Shown here piece after piece: positions 14,661 through 21,229 of a stretch of DNA of 21,229 nt. The stretch covers positions 1 to 21,229 of the IMG/VR virus record IMGVR_UViG_3300037504_000500; one strand, written 5' to 3'. This stretch comes from a virus. A program made the translations under genes and the position numbers. The notes beneath the pieces are model-generated. The model did not search any database, was not told the DNA's origin, and worked only from the letters and a program-made list of their open reading frames with translations. The first letter of the stretch is position 1. Each line of letters opens with the position of its first letter.

Positions 14661-15821
14661 ATGTCCAATACTCTCACCGCCATCATCCCGAAGATCCTTG
14701 CTCGGGGTTTGAACGTTCTGCGCGAGCAGTGCGTCATGCCCCGACTGGTGAACGGTGACTACAGCAGCGACGCTGCTCAAAAGGGTGCCACCATCGACGT
14801 GCCGGTGCCCACCGCGATGACCGCTACCGAGGTCTCGCCGTCCTCCACTCCGAAGACCGCCAGTGACCACACGATCACTACCGTGCAGGTTCCGTTGGAT
14901 AATTGGTACAGCACCAATTTCCATCTGACCGACAAGGACATGGTGCAGATCGATCGGAACCAGTCGTTCTTCCCAATGCAGGCCATGGAGGCCGTTCGTG
15001 CGCTGGCCAACAAGGTCAACATCTCCCTCCAGGATCTGTACATCGAGACTCCGTACTACTATGGTACGGCTGGCAGCACCCCGTTCAACGATACCGACAA
15101 GGTGAAGAGCGCAACCGGTGCTCGTAAGATTCTGAACCAGAATCTGGCTCCTCGTGTGGATCGGCGTGGTGTTCTGAACTATGACGCTGAGGCGAATGCC
15201 CTGGCGCTGAGTGAGTTCAGCGATGCCGAGAAGATCATGTCACCGACCGTGAAGATGGAAGGTGAAATCGGTCGGAAGTTCGGTATCGACTGGGTGGCTG
15301 ATGACCACGTTCGCTCTCACACGACCGGTGCCGTTGCTGCCACCGCTGGTATCGCTATCGATTACGGTAGTGGCTACTCTGCTGGTGTTTCCACCATCCA
15401 TCTGGACGGCTTCACCTCGGACAATCTGCCTAACGTTGGCGATGTGTTCAAGATCACCGGTGATAGTCAGCCGTACGTCGTGACCGGTGTCGGTTCTAGC
15501 TCCGGTACCGAAACCGATATCACGATCTACCCGGCCTTGGCTGCTGCCGCAGCTGACGACGCTGCGGTCACTTTCGTGGATAGCCATGTCGCGAATATGG
15601 TCTTCCACCGTGACGCCATCGCCTTCGCCACTCGTCCGTTGATCGCGTCCACTCAGGACCTGGCTCTCGGCTCCCGCATTATGAGTATGCAGGATCCCGA
15701 CACCGGCCTGACCCTCCGCCTCGAGGTTTCCCGTCAGAACAAGCAGGTTCTGTGGGAATTCGACATCCTCTGGGGTTGCAAGATGGTTCGTCCTCAGCTG
15801 GCTTGCCGCCTCCTCGGCTAG
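14661..15821 (+). CDS. Major capsid protein, P22 coat-like (HK97 fold)
   Basis: 386 residues. The N-terminus 'TAIIPKILARGLNVLREQCVM' with 'GATIDVPVP', and the C-terminal 'FHRDAIAFATRPL' plus 'DPDTGLTLRLEVSRQNKQ' and 'FDILWGCKMVRPQLACRL', are hallmark blocks of the P22 gp5-like coat family. The middle (about 225-310) is a beta-rich insert with Gly/Ser/Thr repeats. Hundreds of copies would form the shell with the scaffold made just upstream. In the whole frame I see no GTA and no ATA codon, whereas neighbouring genes use both often, consistent with very high expression. A structured leader precedes it and a strong hairpin follows it. Confidence 0.92.
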   Translation: MSNTLTAIIPKILARGLNVLREQCVMPRLVNGDYSSDAAQKGATIDVPVPTAMTATEVSPSSTPKTASDHTITTVQVPLDNWYSTNFHLTDKDMVQIDRNQSFFPMQAMEAVRALANKVNISLQDLYIETPYYYGTAGSTPFNDTDKVKSATGARKILNQNLAPRVDRRGVLNYDAEANALALSEFSDAEKIMSPTVKMEGEIGRKFGIDWVADDHVRSHTTGAVAATAGIAIDYGSGYSAGVSTIHLDGFTSDNLPNVGDVFKITGDSQPYVVTGVGSSSGTETDITIYPALAAAAADDAAVTFVDSHVANMVFHRDAIAFATRPLIASTQDLALGSRIMSMQDPDTGLTLRLEVSRQNKQVLWEFDILWGCKMVRPQLACRLLG

Positions 15822-15836
15822 TCATCTGGATTCTCG

Positions 15837-15864
15837 TACGGAGTCGGGTACGCCCGGCTCCGTA
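15837..15864 (+). terminator. Perfect-arm hairpin after the capsid gene (terminator-like)
   Basis: Arms 15837-15848 and 15853-15864 pair over twelve positions with one G-U pair, around the four-base loop TACG (a UNCG-type tetraloop). It begins 15 bases after the capsid stop. The following bases (TATTCGACC) are a poor U-tract, so it may be an incomplete terminator, or a 3' stabiliser that raises capsid mRNA over downstream genes. Confidence 0.55.
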
Positions 15865-15891
15865 TATTCGACCACTTGCACGGAGGTAGTT

Positions 15892-16380
15892 ATGAGGACG
15901 CTGATGTTCACAGCTATTATTCTGGAAGCTCTGGATACCCGTCGGCTGGTAGATCCGGAGGTTTCCGTTGAACTATGCAAAACTGATTTGTGGCGTGAGA
16001 TGAGTGCGGATGAGGTGCTGTCCGTCGACGGCTGGACCGCATTCAGGCGTCGCATCACCAACCTCACAGGGCACGCCGTACCAGAAACAGGGCCGGAGGG
16101 GCCGGCACCTAAGGTGGAGGCCGCTACAGGCCGTTCTACGGCTCCTAGCAAGGCTCCCACCACCCCCACCGCACCACCTGAAACCCCTGCACCGCCTGTA
16201 GACGACGATCTGACCGCCCTGCCCGACGTGGGGCCGGCTGCGGAAGCGTCCTTGAGGCGGCTCGGACTCGGCTCCTACGCCCTGCTGGCCGAAGCCGAGC
16301 CGACGCAGGTCGCCAAGGTACGTGGCATCTCACTGGACGGTGCCGAGAAGATCATCAAGAAAGCGAAAACCCTGCGATAG
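15892..16380 (+). CDS. Helix-hairpin-helix protein downstream of capsid gene
   Basis: 162 residues with GGAGG at 15882-15886. Three parts are visible: an N-terminal helical block (1-60) containing 'DGWTAFRRRITNLTG'; a Pro/Ala/Thr-rich flexible linker (about 63-103); and a C-terminal helix-hairpin-helix domain (about 107-161) with 'LTALPDVGPAAEASLRRLGL' and 'VAKVRGISLDGAEKIIKKAK', containing two G-x-G/G-I-like hairpins. HhH domains bind the DNA backbone without sequence preference. In the head-to-tail joining region it could touch packaged DNA or act as a connector-associated protein. The annotated role is inference; the HhH assignment is fairly sure. Confidence 0.72.
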   Translation: MRTLMFTAIILEALDTRRLVDPEVSVELCKTDLWREMSADEVLSVDGWTAFRRRITNLTGHAVPETGPEGPAPKVEAATGRSTAPSKAPTTPTAPPETPAPPVDDDLTALPDVGPAAEASLRRLGLGSYALLAEAEPTQVAKVRGISLDGAEKIIKKAKTLR

Positions 16381-16394
16381 AAGTGGAGGCCTGA

Positions 16395-16916
16395 ATGGCA
16401 CTCGTCGTTGAAGACGGTACTGGTAAGTCGAACGCTGACGCCTACGTTGACGTAGACTACGTTTCCACGTATGCCACCGACTACTCCGCTAGTCCGACTA
16501 CGTGGACGAGTGCCGCCACCTCTCTCCAGGAACGTGCAATTCGAGAAGCTACGTTGTACCTCGACCAGACCTACAAAATGAGGTGGAAGGGACGTAAAAC
16601 GGATAGCGAGAATGCGTTGGATTGGCCTCGATCCGGAGTATGGGACGCGAATGACTTTCTGATAGAGAACGACGTAATTCCTACTCAGCTCAAGCGTGCG
16701 TGCAGCGAACTTGCGATCGCGGTAGTTTCAGGGGATGATCTCGATCCCGATATTTCCGCAGGCAGCGGTGTGGTCTCCGAAGAATCTAATCGATTGGGTG
16801 CTTTGTCGGAGAGTGTCAAGTACATAGGAGGTAAGTACGAATTCAAGCAGTACACCCGTGTGAAGAGGCAGCTCACCGATCTGATTACTCGAGCCGGAAG
16901 GATTCATAGAGCATGA
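16395..16916 (+). CDS. Head-tail adaptor, DnaT-like family
   Basis: 173 residues, GGAGG upstream of ATG 16395. The beginning 'MALVVEDGTGKSNADAYVDVDYV' and the block 'QERAIREATLYLDQTYKMRW' then 'ALDWPRSGV' are typical of a phage family often labelled DnaT-like ssDNA-binding. That family sits at the first connector position after the coat gene and resembles adaptor proteins of the gp6/gp15 type. It would attach below the portal ring after packaging. The C-terminal part 'YKQYTRVKRQLTDLI'-like helix fits an adaptor tail. The ssDNA label comes from old annotation transfer, so the structural role is preferred on context. It ends four bases into the next gene (ATGA). Confidence 0.78.
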   Translation: MALVVEDGTGKSNADAYVDVDYVSTYATDYSASPTTWTSAATSLQERAIREATLYLDQTYKMRWKGRKTDSENALDWPRSGVWDANDFLIENDVIPTQLKRACSELAIAVVSGDDLDPDISAGSGVVSEESNRLGALSESVKYIGGKYEFKQYTRVKRQLTDLITRAGRIHRA

Positions 16917-17290
16917 CCGCGTTCGATGATAAATTCGTACCGCTGGCTACTAAACTGCTAGCTAAATTCGGAATTGACGCTACAATTACCGTAGAGAATA
17001 CCGGAGATACGTACGATCCTACTACTGGAACGTACACGTCAGCTGGAGCTGATGCTACGCATGTTATCAAGGTTACACCTCCGTACCCGTACCGTAACTA
17101 CTTGGAAGCTTCTGACATCAGTCGGCATAACCGGCTCACGGCCTACTTCGCTGCCGAAAATCTCCCTTTCGACCCTCTCGTCGATAGGTGGAAGATGACC
17201 CTCGACGGTAAGACGTACGAGAACATGGAAATCAACCCCTTACAAAGTGGTGATAAGATCGCCGCGTACGAATTGATTCTGGAGAAATGA
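16913..17290 (+). CDS. Probable head closure (stopper) protein
   Basis: 125 residues, start overlapping the previous stop by four bases. The sequence is mainly beta: 'IDATITVENTGDTYDPTTGT', 'VIKVTPPYPYRNY', 'RWKMTLDGKTYENMEINPL', 'IAAYELILEK' at the end. This size, fold pattern and position, between adaptor and neck proteins, match head closure proteins that seal the portal channel. No single decisive motif is present, so the call rests on order and general pattern. It overlaps the next start (ATGA at 17287). Confidence 0.65.
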   Translation: MTAFDDKFVPLATKLLAKFGIDATITVENTGDTYDPTTGTYTSAGADATHVIKVTPPYPYRNYLEASDISRHNRLTAYFAAENLPFDPLVDRWKMTLDGKTYENMEINPLQSGDKIAAYELILEK

Positions 17291-17730
17291 TGGCTGGAGA
17301 TACTAACGCTAGGATAAAGAAAGTCAACGCGTTGGTAACCTCTAGCGTGAAGGAATTCAGTGACGCTATTGAAGAATTCGCTACGCAGCTAGTACCTGAG
17401 TCCTTGATACTAATGCAGAAAAAATTAGTACTCGATCTACTGGCTGGCGTTGTACGCAAAACCCCTGTAGATACTGGACGAGCTCGAGGTAACTGGCAAG
17501 TAGAGGTAGGGTCTGTACCGCAAGGAGTACGTAATGACCGTGACGGAGAATCTGAAGAAGCGATAATCCAAGCGGCATCGGAGAATCTACGATCACTCGG
17601 TTTCGCTCAGGTCGTATGGGTGGCCAATAACCTTGAGTACGTAGTTTTCCTGGAAGACGGTTCTTCTGAGCAGGCTCCGGCTGGTATGCTTCGTGTCACG
17701 CTCGAAGAGTTGCGGAGGGATTTCGAATGA
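17287..17730 (+). CDS. Neck / head-tail joining protein, HK97 gp10-like
   Basis: 147 residues from ATG 17287 (tandem ATG at 17290), coupled to the previous gene. The block 'RKTPVDTGRARGNWQ' (about 57-71) is the signature of the HK97-gp10-like family, in which a P-V-D-T-G-x-L/A-R-x-x-W segment follows a helical N-terminus. The ending 'VFLEDGSSEQAPAGMLRVTL' is also typical. These proteins join the closed head to the tail. The gene ends in ATGA with the tail terminator gene. Confidence 0.85.
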   Translation: MMAGDTNARIKKVNALVTSSVKEFSDAIEEFATQLVPESLILMQKKLVLDLLAGVVRKTPVDTGRARGNWQVEVGSVPQGVRNDRDGESEEAIIQAASENLRSLGFAQVVWVANNLEYVVFLEDGSSEQAPAGMLRVTLEELRRDFE

Positions 17731-18122
17731 ACCATACAACCCTCGGTAATATCATACGTGCTCGTATCGCTTCAGTACCCGAGGTGGACTCCGGAGAGAT
17801 CGAGGTTCAGTACGATAACGTTCAGTTCAAACCAAGGAATCACTCCTACTGGGTTCGTGCCTCAATACGTGAAGGTGAATCCAGGTCCGCTACGTTAGGT
17901 GCCACCTTACATAGGACCGTTGGTGTGGTGATACTTCAGTTATTCGCCCCGTTAGACGAAGGGGATGGAACGTTACGTGATTACGCCGATACCTTCAAAG
18001 CCCATTTCAATTCAGTAGACGTATCTGGAGTAGCCTTTTACGTCCCTTCCGTAAACACCATAGGACGTACAAAAGGATGGTGGCAGATAAACGTATCGTG
18101 CCCATTCTACGTTGACGACTAA
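17727..18122 (+). CDS. Tail terminator protein, DUF4128-like
   Basis: 131 residues, start overlapping the previous stop. The pattern 'YWVRASIREGESRSATLG' followed by 'HRTVGVVILQLFAPLDEGDG', then 'YADTFKAHFNS' and a final 'GWWQINVSCPFYVDD' fits the DUF4128 family found at the tail-terminator position (gpU/gp17-like fold). It would cap the growing tail tube at its head-proximal end and fix tail length. It lies between neck and tube genes as expected. Confidence 0.8.
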   Translation: MNHTTLGNIIRARIASVPEVDSGEIEVQYDNVQFKPRNHSYWVRASIREGESRSATLGATLHRTVGVVILQLFAPLDEGDGTLRDYADTFKAHFNSVDVSGVAFYVPSVNTIGRTKGWWQINVSCPFYVDD

Positions 18123-18149
18123 TCAACCCCGCATGAAAGGAGCATAACC

Positions 18150-19337
18150 ATGTCCGACGCGGATCGCATCAAGGTTTCCTACGTAGCCGAAACTACCTGG
18201 GGTACCACCCCGACTTCTCCCACCCTCCAGGATGTACGACTCACTGGTGAGGCGATTAGCATGGAGACCTCTACCGAGGACTCCGCCGAGATTCGCCCGG
18301 ATCGCCAGAAGTCGGATACCATTCGGACCGCCATCCAAGCGGGAGGCGATCTGAATTTTGAAATGTCGTACGGTACGTACGATGATTTCATGAAGGCTGC
18401 GCTTTTCGCTTCGGACTGGAGCAGCCAGGTCACGGACGTGTCTTCTGACGTCGGCGTTGCTGCTGTCGCTAGCGGGAATAAGTACACAGGGGATGATGAA
18501 GAGTTCGCTAACTACGGTGTTGGTGAATGGGTATGGGTTGAAGGGTTTAGTGATAACGCTAATAACGGTCTGCGTAAGATCGTTGCGATCAATAGCTCTA
18601 ACCCTGGTGTGGCGGAAAATGATGAACTGGTTGTTGTCGGTGGCACCCTTGTGGATGAGACAGCTGGCGATACGGTCAGTATTACTCAGCTGTCCTCCAT
18701 TACTAACGGGACTACTCAACACTCGTTCACGATCGAGAAGTACTATACCGATCTTACGACTACGTACGTATCGTATACTGGTATGGTGATCAATTCATTC
18801 AGCCTATCCCTTGCTCTGGAATCCGTGATATCCGGTACATTCAATTTCATGGGTAAAGAAGAGGCGTGGGGTACTTCAACGGTCGGTGACGGGAGTAATA
18901 CCAGCCCGACCAGTACGAAGGTGATGAATACTGTCGACCATATCGAATTCGTTTACGAGGACGATACGTCATTTGAAGCTACCGAGATTACTCTCGAACT
19001 CCAGAACAATCTTCGTGCGCGTGGTCTCCTCGGTCAGCTCGCGAAGGACAGCGTCGGCAACGGTCTTTGCAACGTGACCGGTACGTTGAAAGCGTACTTC
19101 GAGAGCTCCACCACTATGGAGAAGTACTCCAACTACTCGAGTACTGCAATTGCTGTGGTTCTCAAGGATACCGCAGGTAATCGCTACGTACTGGATATGC
19201 CTGAAGTTAAGCTGACCAACGGCACCGCAGTCGCTGGTGGGCAGTCGCAAGACATTATCGCAGAATTCGAATTCTCGGCGATCATGGATCCGTCCGAGAA
19301 TAAGACCATTCGTATCGCTCGTCTGCCTGCTGCGTAA
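18150..19337 (+). CDS. Major tail tube protein
   Basis: 395 residues, AAAGGAG upstream of ATG 18150. The N-terminus 'IKVSYVAETTWGTTPTSP' followed by 'LTGEAISMETSTEDSAEIRPDRQ' is characteristic of the phage tail tube family, as is the closing 'FSAIMDPSENKTIRIARLP'. It is long for a tube subunit; the middle (about 95-190) looks like an inserted or extra beta-rich region. The protein stacks in rings to form the channel for DNA. The next gene is the chaperone pair rather than a sheath, which supports a non-contractile tail. Confidence 0.85.
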   Translation: MSDADRIKVSYVAETTWGTTPTSPTLQDVRLTGEAISMETSTEDSAEIRPDRQKSDTIRTAIQAGGDLNFEMSYGTYDDFMKAALFASDWSSQVTDVSSDVGVAAVASGNKYTGDDEEFANYGVGEWVWVEGFSDNANNGLRKIVAINSSNPGVAENDELVVVGGTLVDETAGDTVSITQLSSITNGTTQHSFTIEKYYTDLTTTYVSYTGMVINSFSLSLALESVISGTFNFMGKEEAWGTSTVGDGSNTSPTSTKVMNTVDHIEFVYEDDTSFEATEITLELQNNLRARGLLGQLAKDSVGNGLCNVTGTLKAYFESSTTMEKYSNYSSTAIAVVLKDTAGNRYVLDMPEVKLTNGTAVAGGQSQDIIAEFEFSAIMDPSENKTIRIARLPAA

Positions 19338-19396
19338 GTAGGTTTACACGATACAGTAACGCCTAACCTTTAGTCCAACAGGACAAGGAGCACACC

Positions 19397-19852
19397 ATGG
19401 GCAAGCTCAGTTTTCAGAAGATCGACACCAAAGCAGAAGCTGAAGGCGTTTGGACGGACTACGCTGACGGTATCCGATTCAAGATCGCACGCCTCGGCAA
19501 CCCTGACTACCGTGCGCACCTCCGTAAGATCGGACGTGCAAATCAGATTCACGTTCAACAGGATCTGATGGATCCGGAAGTAATGGAGTCGTTCTCGAAA
19601 GAAGCGATCGCCAAGCACGTACTGCTTGACTGGGAAAATGTCGAAGATGACGACGGGAGTAAAATTCCGTACAGTCCTGACGTCGGTGAGAAGATTCTGA
19701 AGGATCCCGCCTACGTCCGTATTTTCGAGTTCGTGGTCGCGTTCGCGGCTCGTGCTGAGAATTACCGTACGGCGGCGATCGGAGAAGCCCTGGGAAACTC
19801 CTCGAGTACCTCCGCTGGGACCACCAGTGGGGGAGAGATCGAGCAACCCTAG
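19397..19852 (+). CDS. Tail assembly chaperone (G-type frame)
   Basis: 151 residues from ATG 19397 with CAAGGAG just upstream. This is the expected G-like product between tube and tape measure genes. It starts with strands ('IRFKIARLGNPDYRAHL'), then helices around 'ILKDPAYVRIFEFVVAFAARAENYR', and ends in a low-complexity Ser/Thr/Gly tail (NSSSTSAGTTSGGE). The tail is what the zero frame reads after a slippery site at 19792-19798. In most ribosome passes this protein would be made; in some, translation shifts to the other frame. It helps the tape measure protein recruit tube subunits and is not in the finished virion. Confidence 0.85.
   Translation: MGKLSFQKIDTKAEAEGVWTDYADGIRFKIARLGNPDYRAHLRKIGRANQIHVQQDLMDPEVMESFSKEAIAKHVLLDWENVEDDDGSKIPYSPDVGEKILKDPAYVRIFEFVVAFAARAENYRTAAIGEALGNSSSTSAGTTSGGEIEQP
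19792..19798 (+). promoter_or_regulatory. Programmed -1 ribosomal frameshift site GGGAAAC
   Basis: The heptamer G GGA AAC lies exactly in the zero frame of the chaperone gene (codons GGA, AAC at 19793-19798), the X-XXY-YYZ form used for -1 slippage. After slipping, both tRNAs can re-pair on GGG AAA, and reading continues without a stop from CTC at 19798 into the frame ending at 20151. Phage lambda uses the similar GGGAAAG in its G/GT genes. Confidence 0.88.
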
Positions 19853-20151
19853 CGATGCTCGAGAGGCGTCGAGCGGAGGGGAAATCTGTACCTTCGCTCG
19901 ACTCCAAACCGAGCATACCTCCCTGGTGTCAAATCGCGTGGGATGCGTTCGTAGATCTGTCAGCAGCAAGGTACTACACTCAGCAATGGGCGTTACCTAT
20001 AACCTTCTCTGATATCCTAGCGTGGTTGGAAATTAATGACATCAGCTTCCAGGAAGACCGGGAATTTATTACCAGGTGTGTCCGTGAGCTAGACAGGGAG
20101 TGGGTCGTACTCAGTCACAAAGAAGTACTACGTACTATGAAGAATAGGTGA
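19798..20151 (+). CDS. T-type extension of the tail assembly chaperone (made by -1 frameshift)
   Basis: This frame, -1 relative to the gene before, is open from the slip site to TGA at 20149-20151. The shifted product would have 134 residues of the first frame plus 117 of this one, 251 in all. It begins 'LLEYLRWDHQWGRDRATLAM' and contains 'PPWCQIAWDAFVDLSAARYY' and 'ITFSDILAWLEINDI', typical of GT C-terminal parts (W-x-AF-x-L, then S-D-I-x-A-W-L). An ATG at 19855 exists but has no ribosome site, so an independent start is unlikely. The T part recruits tube protein to the tape measure complex. Confidence 0.85.
   Translation, partial: LLEYLRWDHQWGRDRATLAMLERRRAEGKSVPSLDSKPSIPPWCQIAWDAFVDLSAARYYTQQWALPITFSDILAWLEINDISFQEDREFITRCVRELDREWVVLSHKEVLRTMKNR
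19801..19843 (+). other. Stem-loop downstream of the slippery site
   Basis: A ten-pair stem joins 19809-19818 to 19824-19833 around a five-base loop, with two G-U pairs. Below it, CTCGA (19801-19805) can pair with TCGAG (19839-19843), leaving a small internal loop. The main stem begins ten bases after the heptamer. It is in the position of the RNA structures that stall ribosomes at frameshift sites. Confidence 0.6.
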
Positions 20152-20155
20152 CACC

Positions 20156-21229
20156 ATGCCCACATTACGTGCAGCCATCGACGCGAGAGAAGCGGTAGAA
20201 GGTGGACGTCAGTTCACCGACTCTACCAACAAGATGAGGGACGCTGCTGGCAGGTTCGTCAAGGGTGGCGACGGTATGAACCGTAGCATGACGAATATGG
20301 GTACGGTTGGTGGTAAGCTCGCAGGTACGATGAAAACCCTTGCAGCTTCGGTATCAGCTATGCTGGTAATGCGTGACGTAATCAACGTCAATAAGCAGTA
20401 CGAAGCAACCATGGCGGAGCTGCAAGGTATCACGAACGCAACGGCTGCTCAGATGGGTCTTCTGTCGGACGTCGCACGTGAAATGGGATCTACTACCAAG
20501 TTCTCCGCTTCTGAAGCCGGAGAAGGTTTGATATTCCTGGCGCGAGCTGGGTTCGGAGTGGATCAGGCAATCAGTGCACTGCCTGCTACTTTGAATCTAG
20601 CTACGGCTGCTAATATGGATCTCGGTAGGTCCGCCGATATAGCGTCGAATATCCTTTCTACTTTCAGACTGCGTACTGAAGAAACTTCGAGGGTCGTAGA
20701 CGTTCTTGCTAAAACCTCTAATTCAGCGAATACCGATGTAGAGCAGCTTGCGCAGGCTATGAAATTCGTAGGACCTACGGCGGCAGCTCTCGGTATATCT
20801 GTTGAAGAAGCCTCCGCAGCTATCGGCGTACTCTCCGACAACGGTATTCAAGGAGCCCTCGCTGGTACCAATCTACGTGGCGTACTCGCGTCCCTGGTAA
20901 AACCGACGAGCATGGCACGAAAGCAACTTGAGCAGTTAGGGCTATCCGTTAGTGAGCTCAATCCTGAGAGTAACAGCCTTGAAAGCGTTCTACGTAAGCT
21001 CGGAGACGCCAACCTGTCCGTAGGCCAGGCCACCAGGATATTCGGACGTGAGATGGCAGGCTCGGCGTTGATTCTATCTAACAGCACTACGCGTATAAAC
21101 GAGCTTACGGAGGCTAACAGTAACGCTGCCGGAGAAGCTCAACGCATGGCGGATGTCATGGGTCGAACTTTGAGCGGTAGGTTGAAGGGATTGAGGTCAG
21201 CTTTAGAAGAAGTATTCCTGCAAGCTGGA
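20156..21229 (+). CDS. Tape measure protein, N-terminal part (cut by window end)
   Basis: The frame opens at ATG 20156, five bases after the chaperone stop, with AGGTG at 20146-20150, and runs 358 codons without a stop to the window edge. From about residue 80 it matches the TP901/PhageMin_Tail tape measure domain: 'QYEATMAELQGITNATAAQM', 'SASEAGEGLIFLARAGF', 'AMKFVGPTAAALGISVEEAS', 'IGVLSDNGIQGALAGTNLRG', then 'ARKQLEQLGLSVSELNP'. The full gene should be much longer, as tape measure length sets tail length. The protein fills the tail tube and leads DNA ejection. The glycine- and alanine-rich helical content is typical. The visible part has no peptidase or lysozyme motif. Confidence 0.9.
   Translation, partial: MPTLRAAIDAREAVEGGRQFTDSTNKMRDAAGRFVKGGDGMNRSMTNMGTVGGKLAGTMKTLAASVSAMLVMRDVINVNKQYEATMAELQGITNATAAQMGLLSDVAREMGSTTKFSASEAGEGLIFLARAGFGVDQAISALPATLNLATAANMDLGRSADIASNILSTFRLRTEETSRVVDVLAKTSNSANTDVEQLAQAMKFVGPTAAALGISVEEASAAIGVLSDNGIQGALAGTNLRGVLASLVKPTSMARKQLEQLGLSVSELNPESNSLESVLRKLGDANLSVGQATRIFGREMAGSALILSNSTTRINELTEANSNAAGEAQRMADVMGRTLSGRLKGLRSALEEVFLQAG

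Noticed and set aside
16395-16916. Replication primosome protein DnaT
   Set aside because: The DnaT-like label is a family name transferred by annotation; position between coat and closure genes supports a head-tail adaptor instead.
18123-18722. A 199-residue minus-strand frame over the tail tube gene
   Set aside because: It is antisense to a confident structural gene and its sequence is unlike a folded family; treated as a shadow.
19370-19969. A 199-residue minus-strand frame over the chaperone gene
   Set aside because: It is antisense to the G/T chaperone frames, which have clear family patterns and the frameshift site.
19855-20151. Independent 98-residue gene starting at ATG 19855
   Set aside because: No ribosome site precedes it and the frame is open upstream to the slippery heptamer, so it is better read as the frameshift extension.

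Overview
The window is the late structural region, plus a short stretch upstream of it, of a tailed double-stranded DNA phage or prophage (Caudoviricetes). The architecture looks siphovirus-like: tail terminator, tail tube, frameshifted tail chaperone and a long tape measure gene follow one another, with no sheath gene between terminator and tube. All supported genes lie on the + strand, are tightly packed, often share ATGA or TAATG overlaps, and mostly carry purine-rich Shine-Dalgarno sites. The host cannot be named from the sequence. Ribosome binding sites are canonical bacterial, and one protein has a lipoprotein-like N-terminus. No tRNA, rRNA, CRISPR array, integrase or insertion sequence was seen.

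Layout. (1) 1-1735: the C-terminal end of a probable HTH (XRE/CI-like) regulator, then small genes: a coiled-coil protein, a protein of a widespread phage family of unknown function, an unknown, and a two-helix membrane protein. (2) 1736-2041: a non-coding region with short direct and inverted repeats. (3) 2042-5392: a protein resembling DUF115/sialyltransferase-fold enzymes, the probable small terminase, a small acidic protein, and the large terminase. (4) 5478-9055: an insertion of accessory genes between terminase and portal: three small proteins (two cysteine-rich), a HAD phosphatase/nucleotidase-like protein, a GT-B glycosyltransferase-like protein, a lipoprotein-like triple-membrane-span protein and a membrane-anchored coiled-coil protein. 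(5) 9036-13650: DUF4055-type portal, a SAM methyltransferase, a Mu-F/SPP1-gp7 head protein fused to a C-terminal HExxH metallopeptidase, and a small protein. (6) 13817-15821: scaffold and P22-like major capsid protein, with different codon use and structured leader/trailer RNA. (7) 15892-18122: a helix-hairpin-helix protein, then adaptor, closure, neck and tail-terminator proteins. (8) 18150-21229: tail tube, tail assembly chaperone with a programmed -1 frameshift into a second frame, and the start of the tape measure protein, cut by the window edge.

How it works together. The terminase pair, portal, Mu-F protein, scaffold and coat build and fill the procapsid. The small proteins from 15892 to 18122 close it and join the tail. 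Tube, chaperones and tape measure build the tail. The probable glycosyltransferases, methyltransferase and HAD protein scattered among these genes are most simply explained as a modification set acting on virion proteins or DNA; this is inference.

The strongest individual signals are the in-frame GGGAAAC slippery heptamer with a downstream stem-loop in the tail chaperone gene, the head protein-metallopeptidase fusion, the interleaved sugar/methyl-modification genes, the repeat-rich intergenic region at 1736-2041, and the structured RNA elements flanking the major capsid gene.
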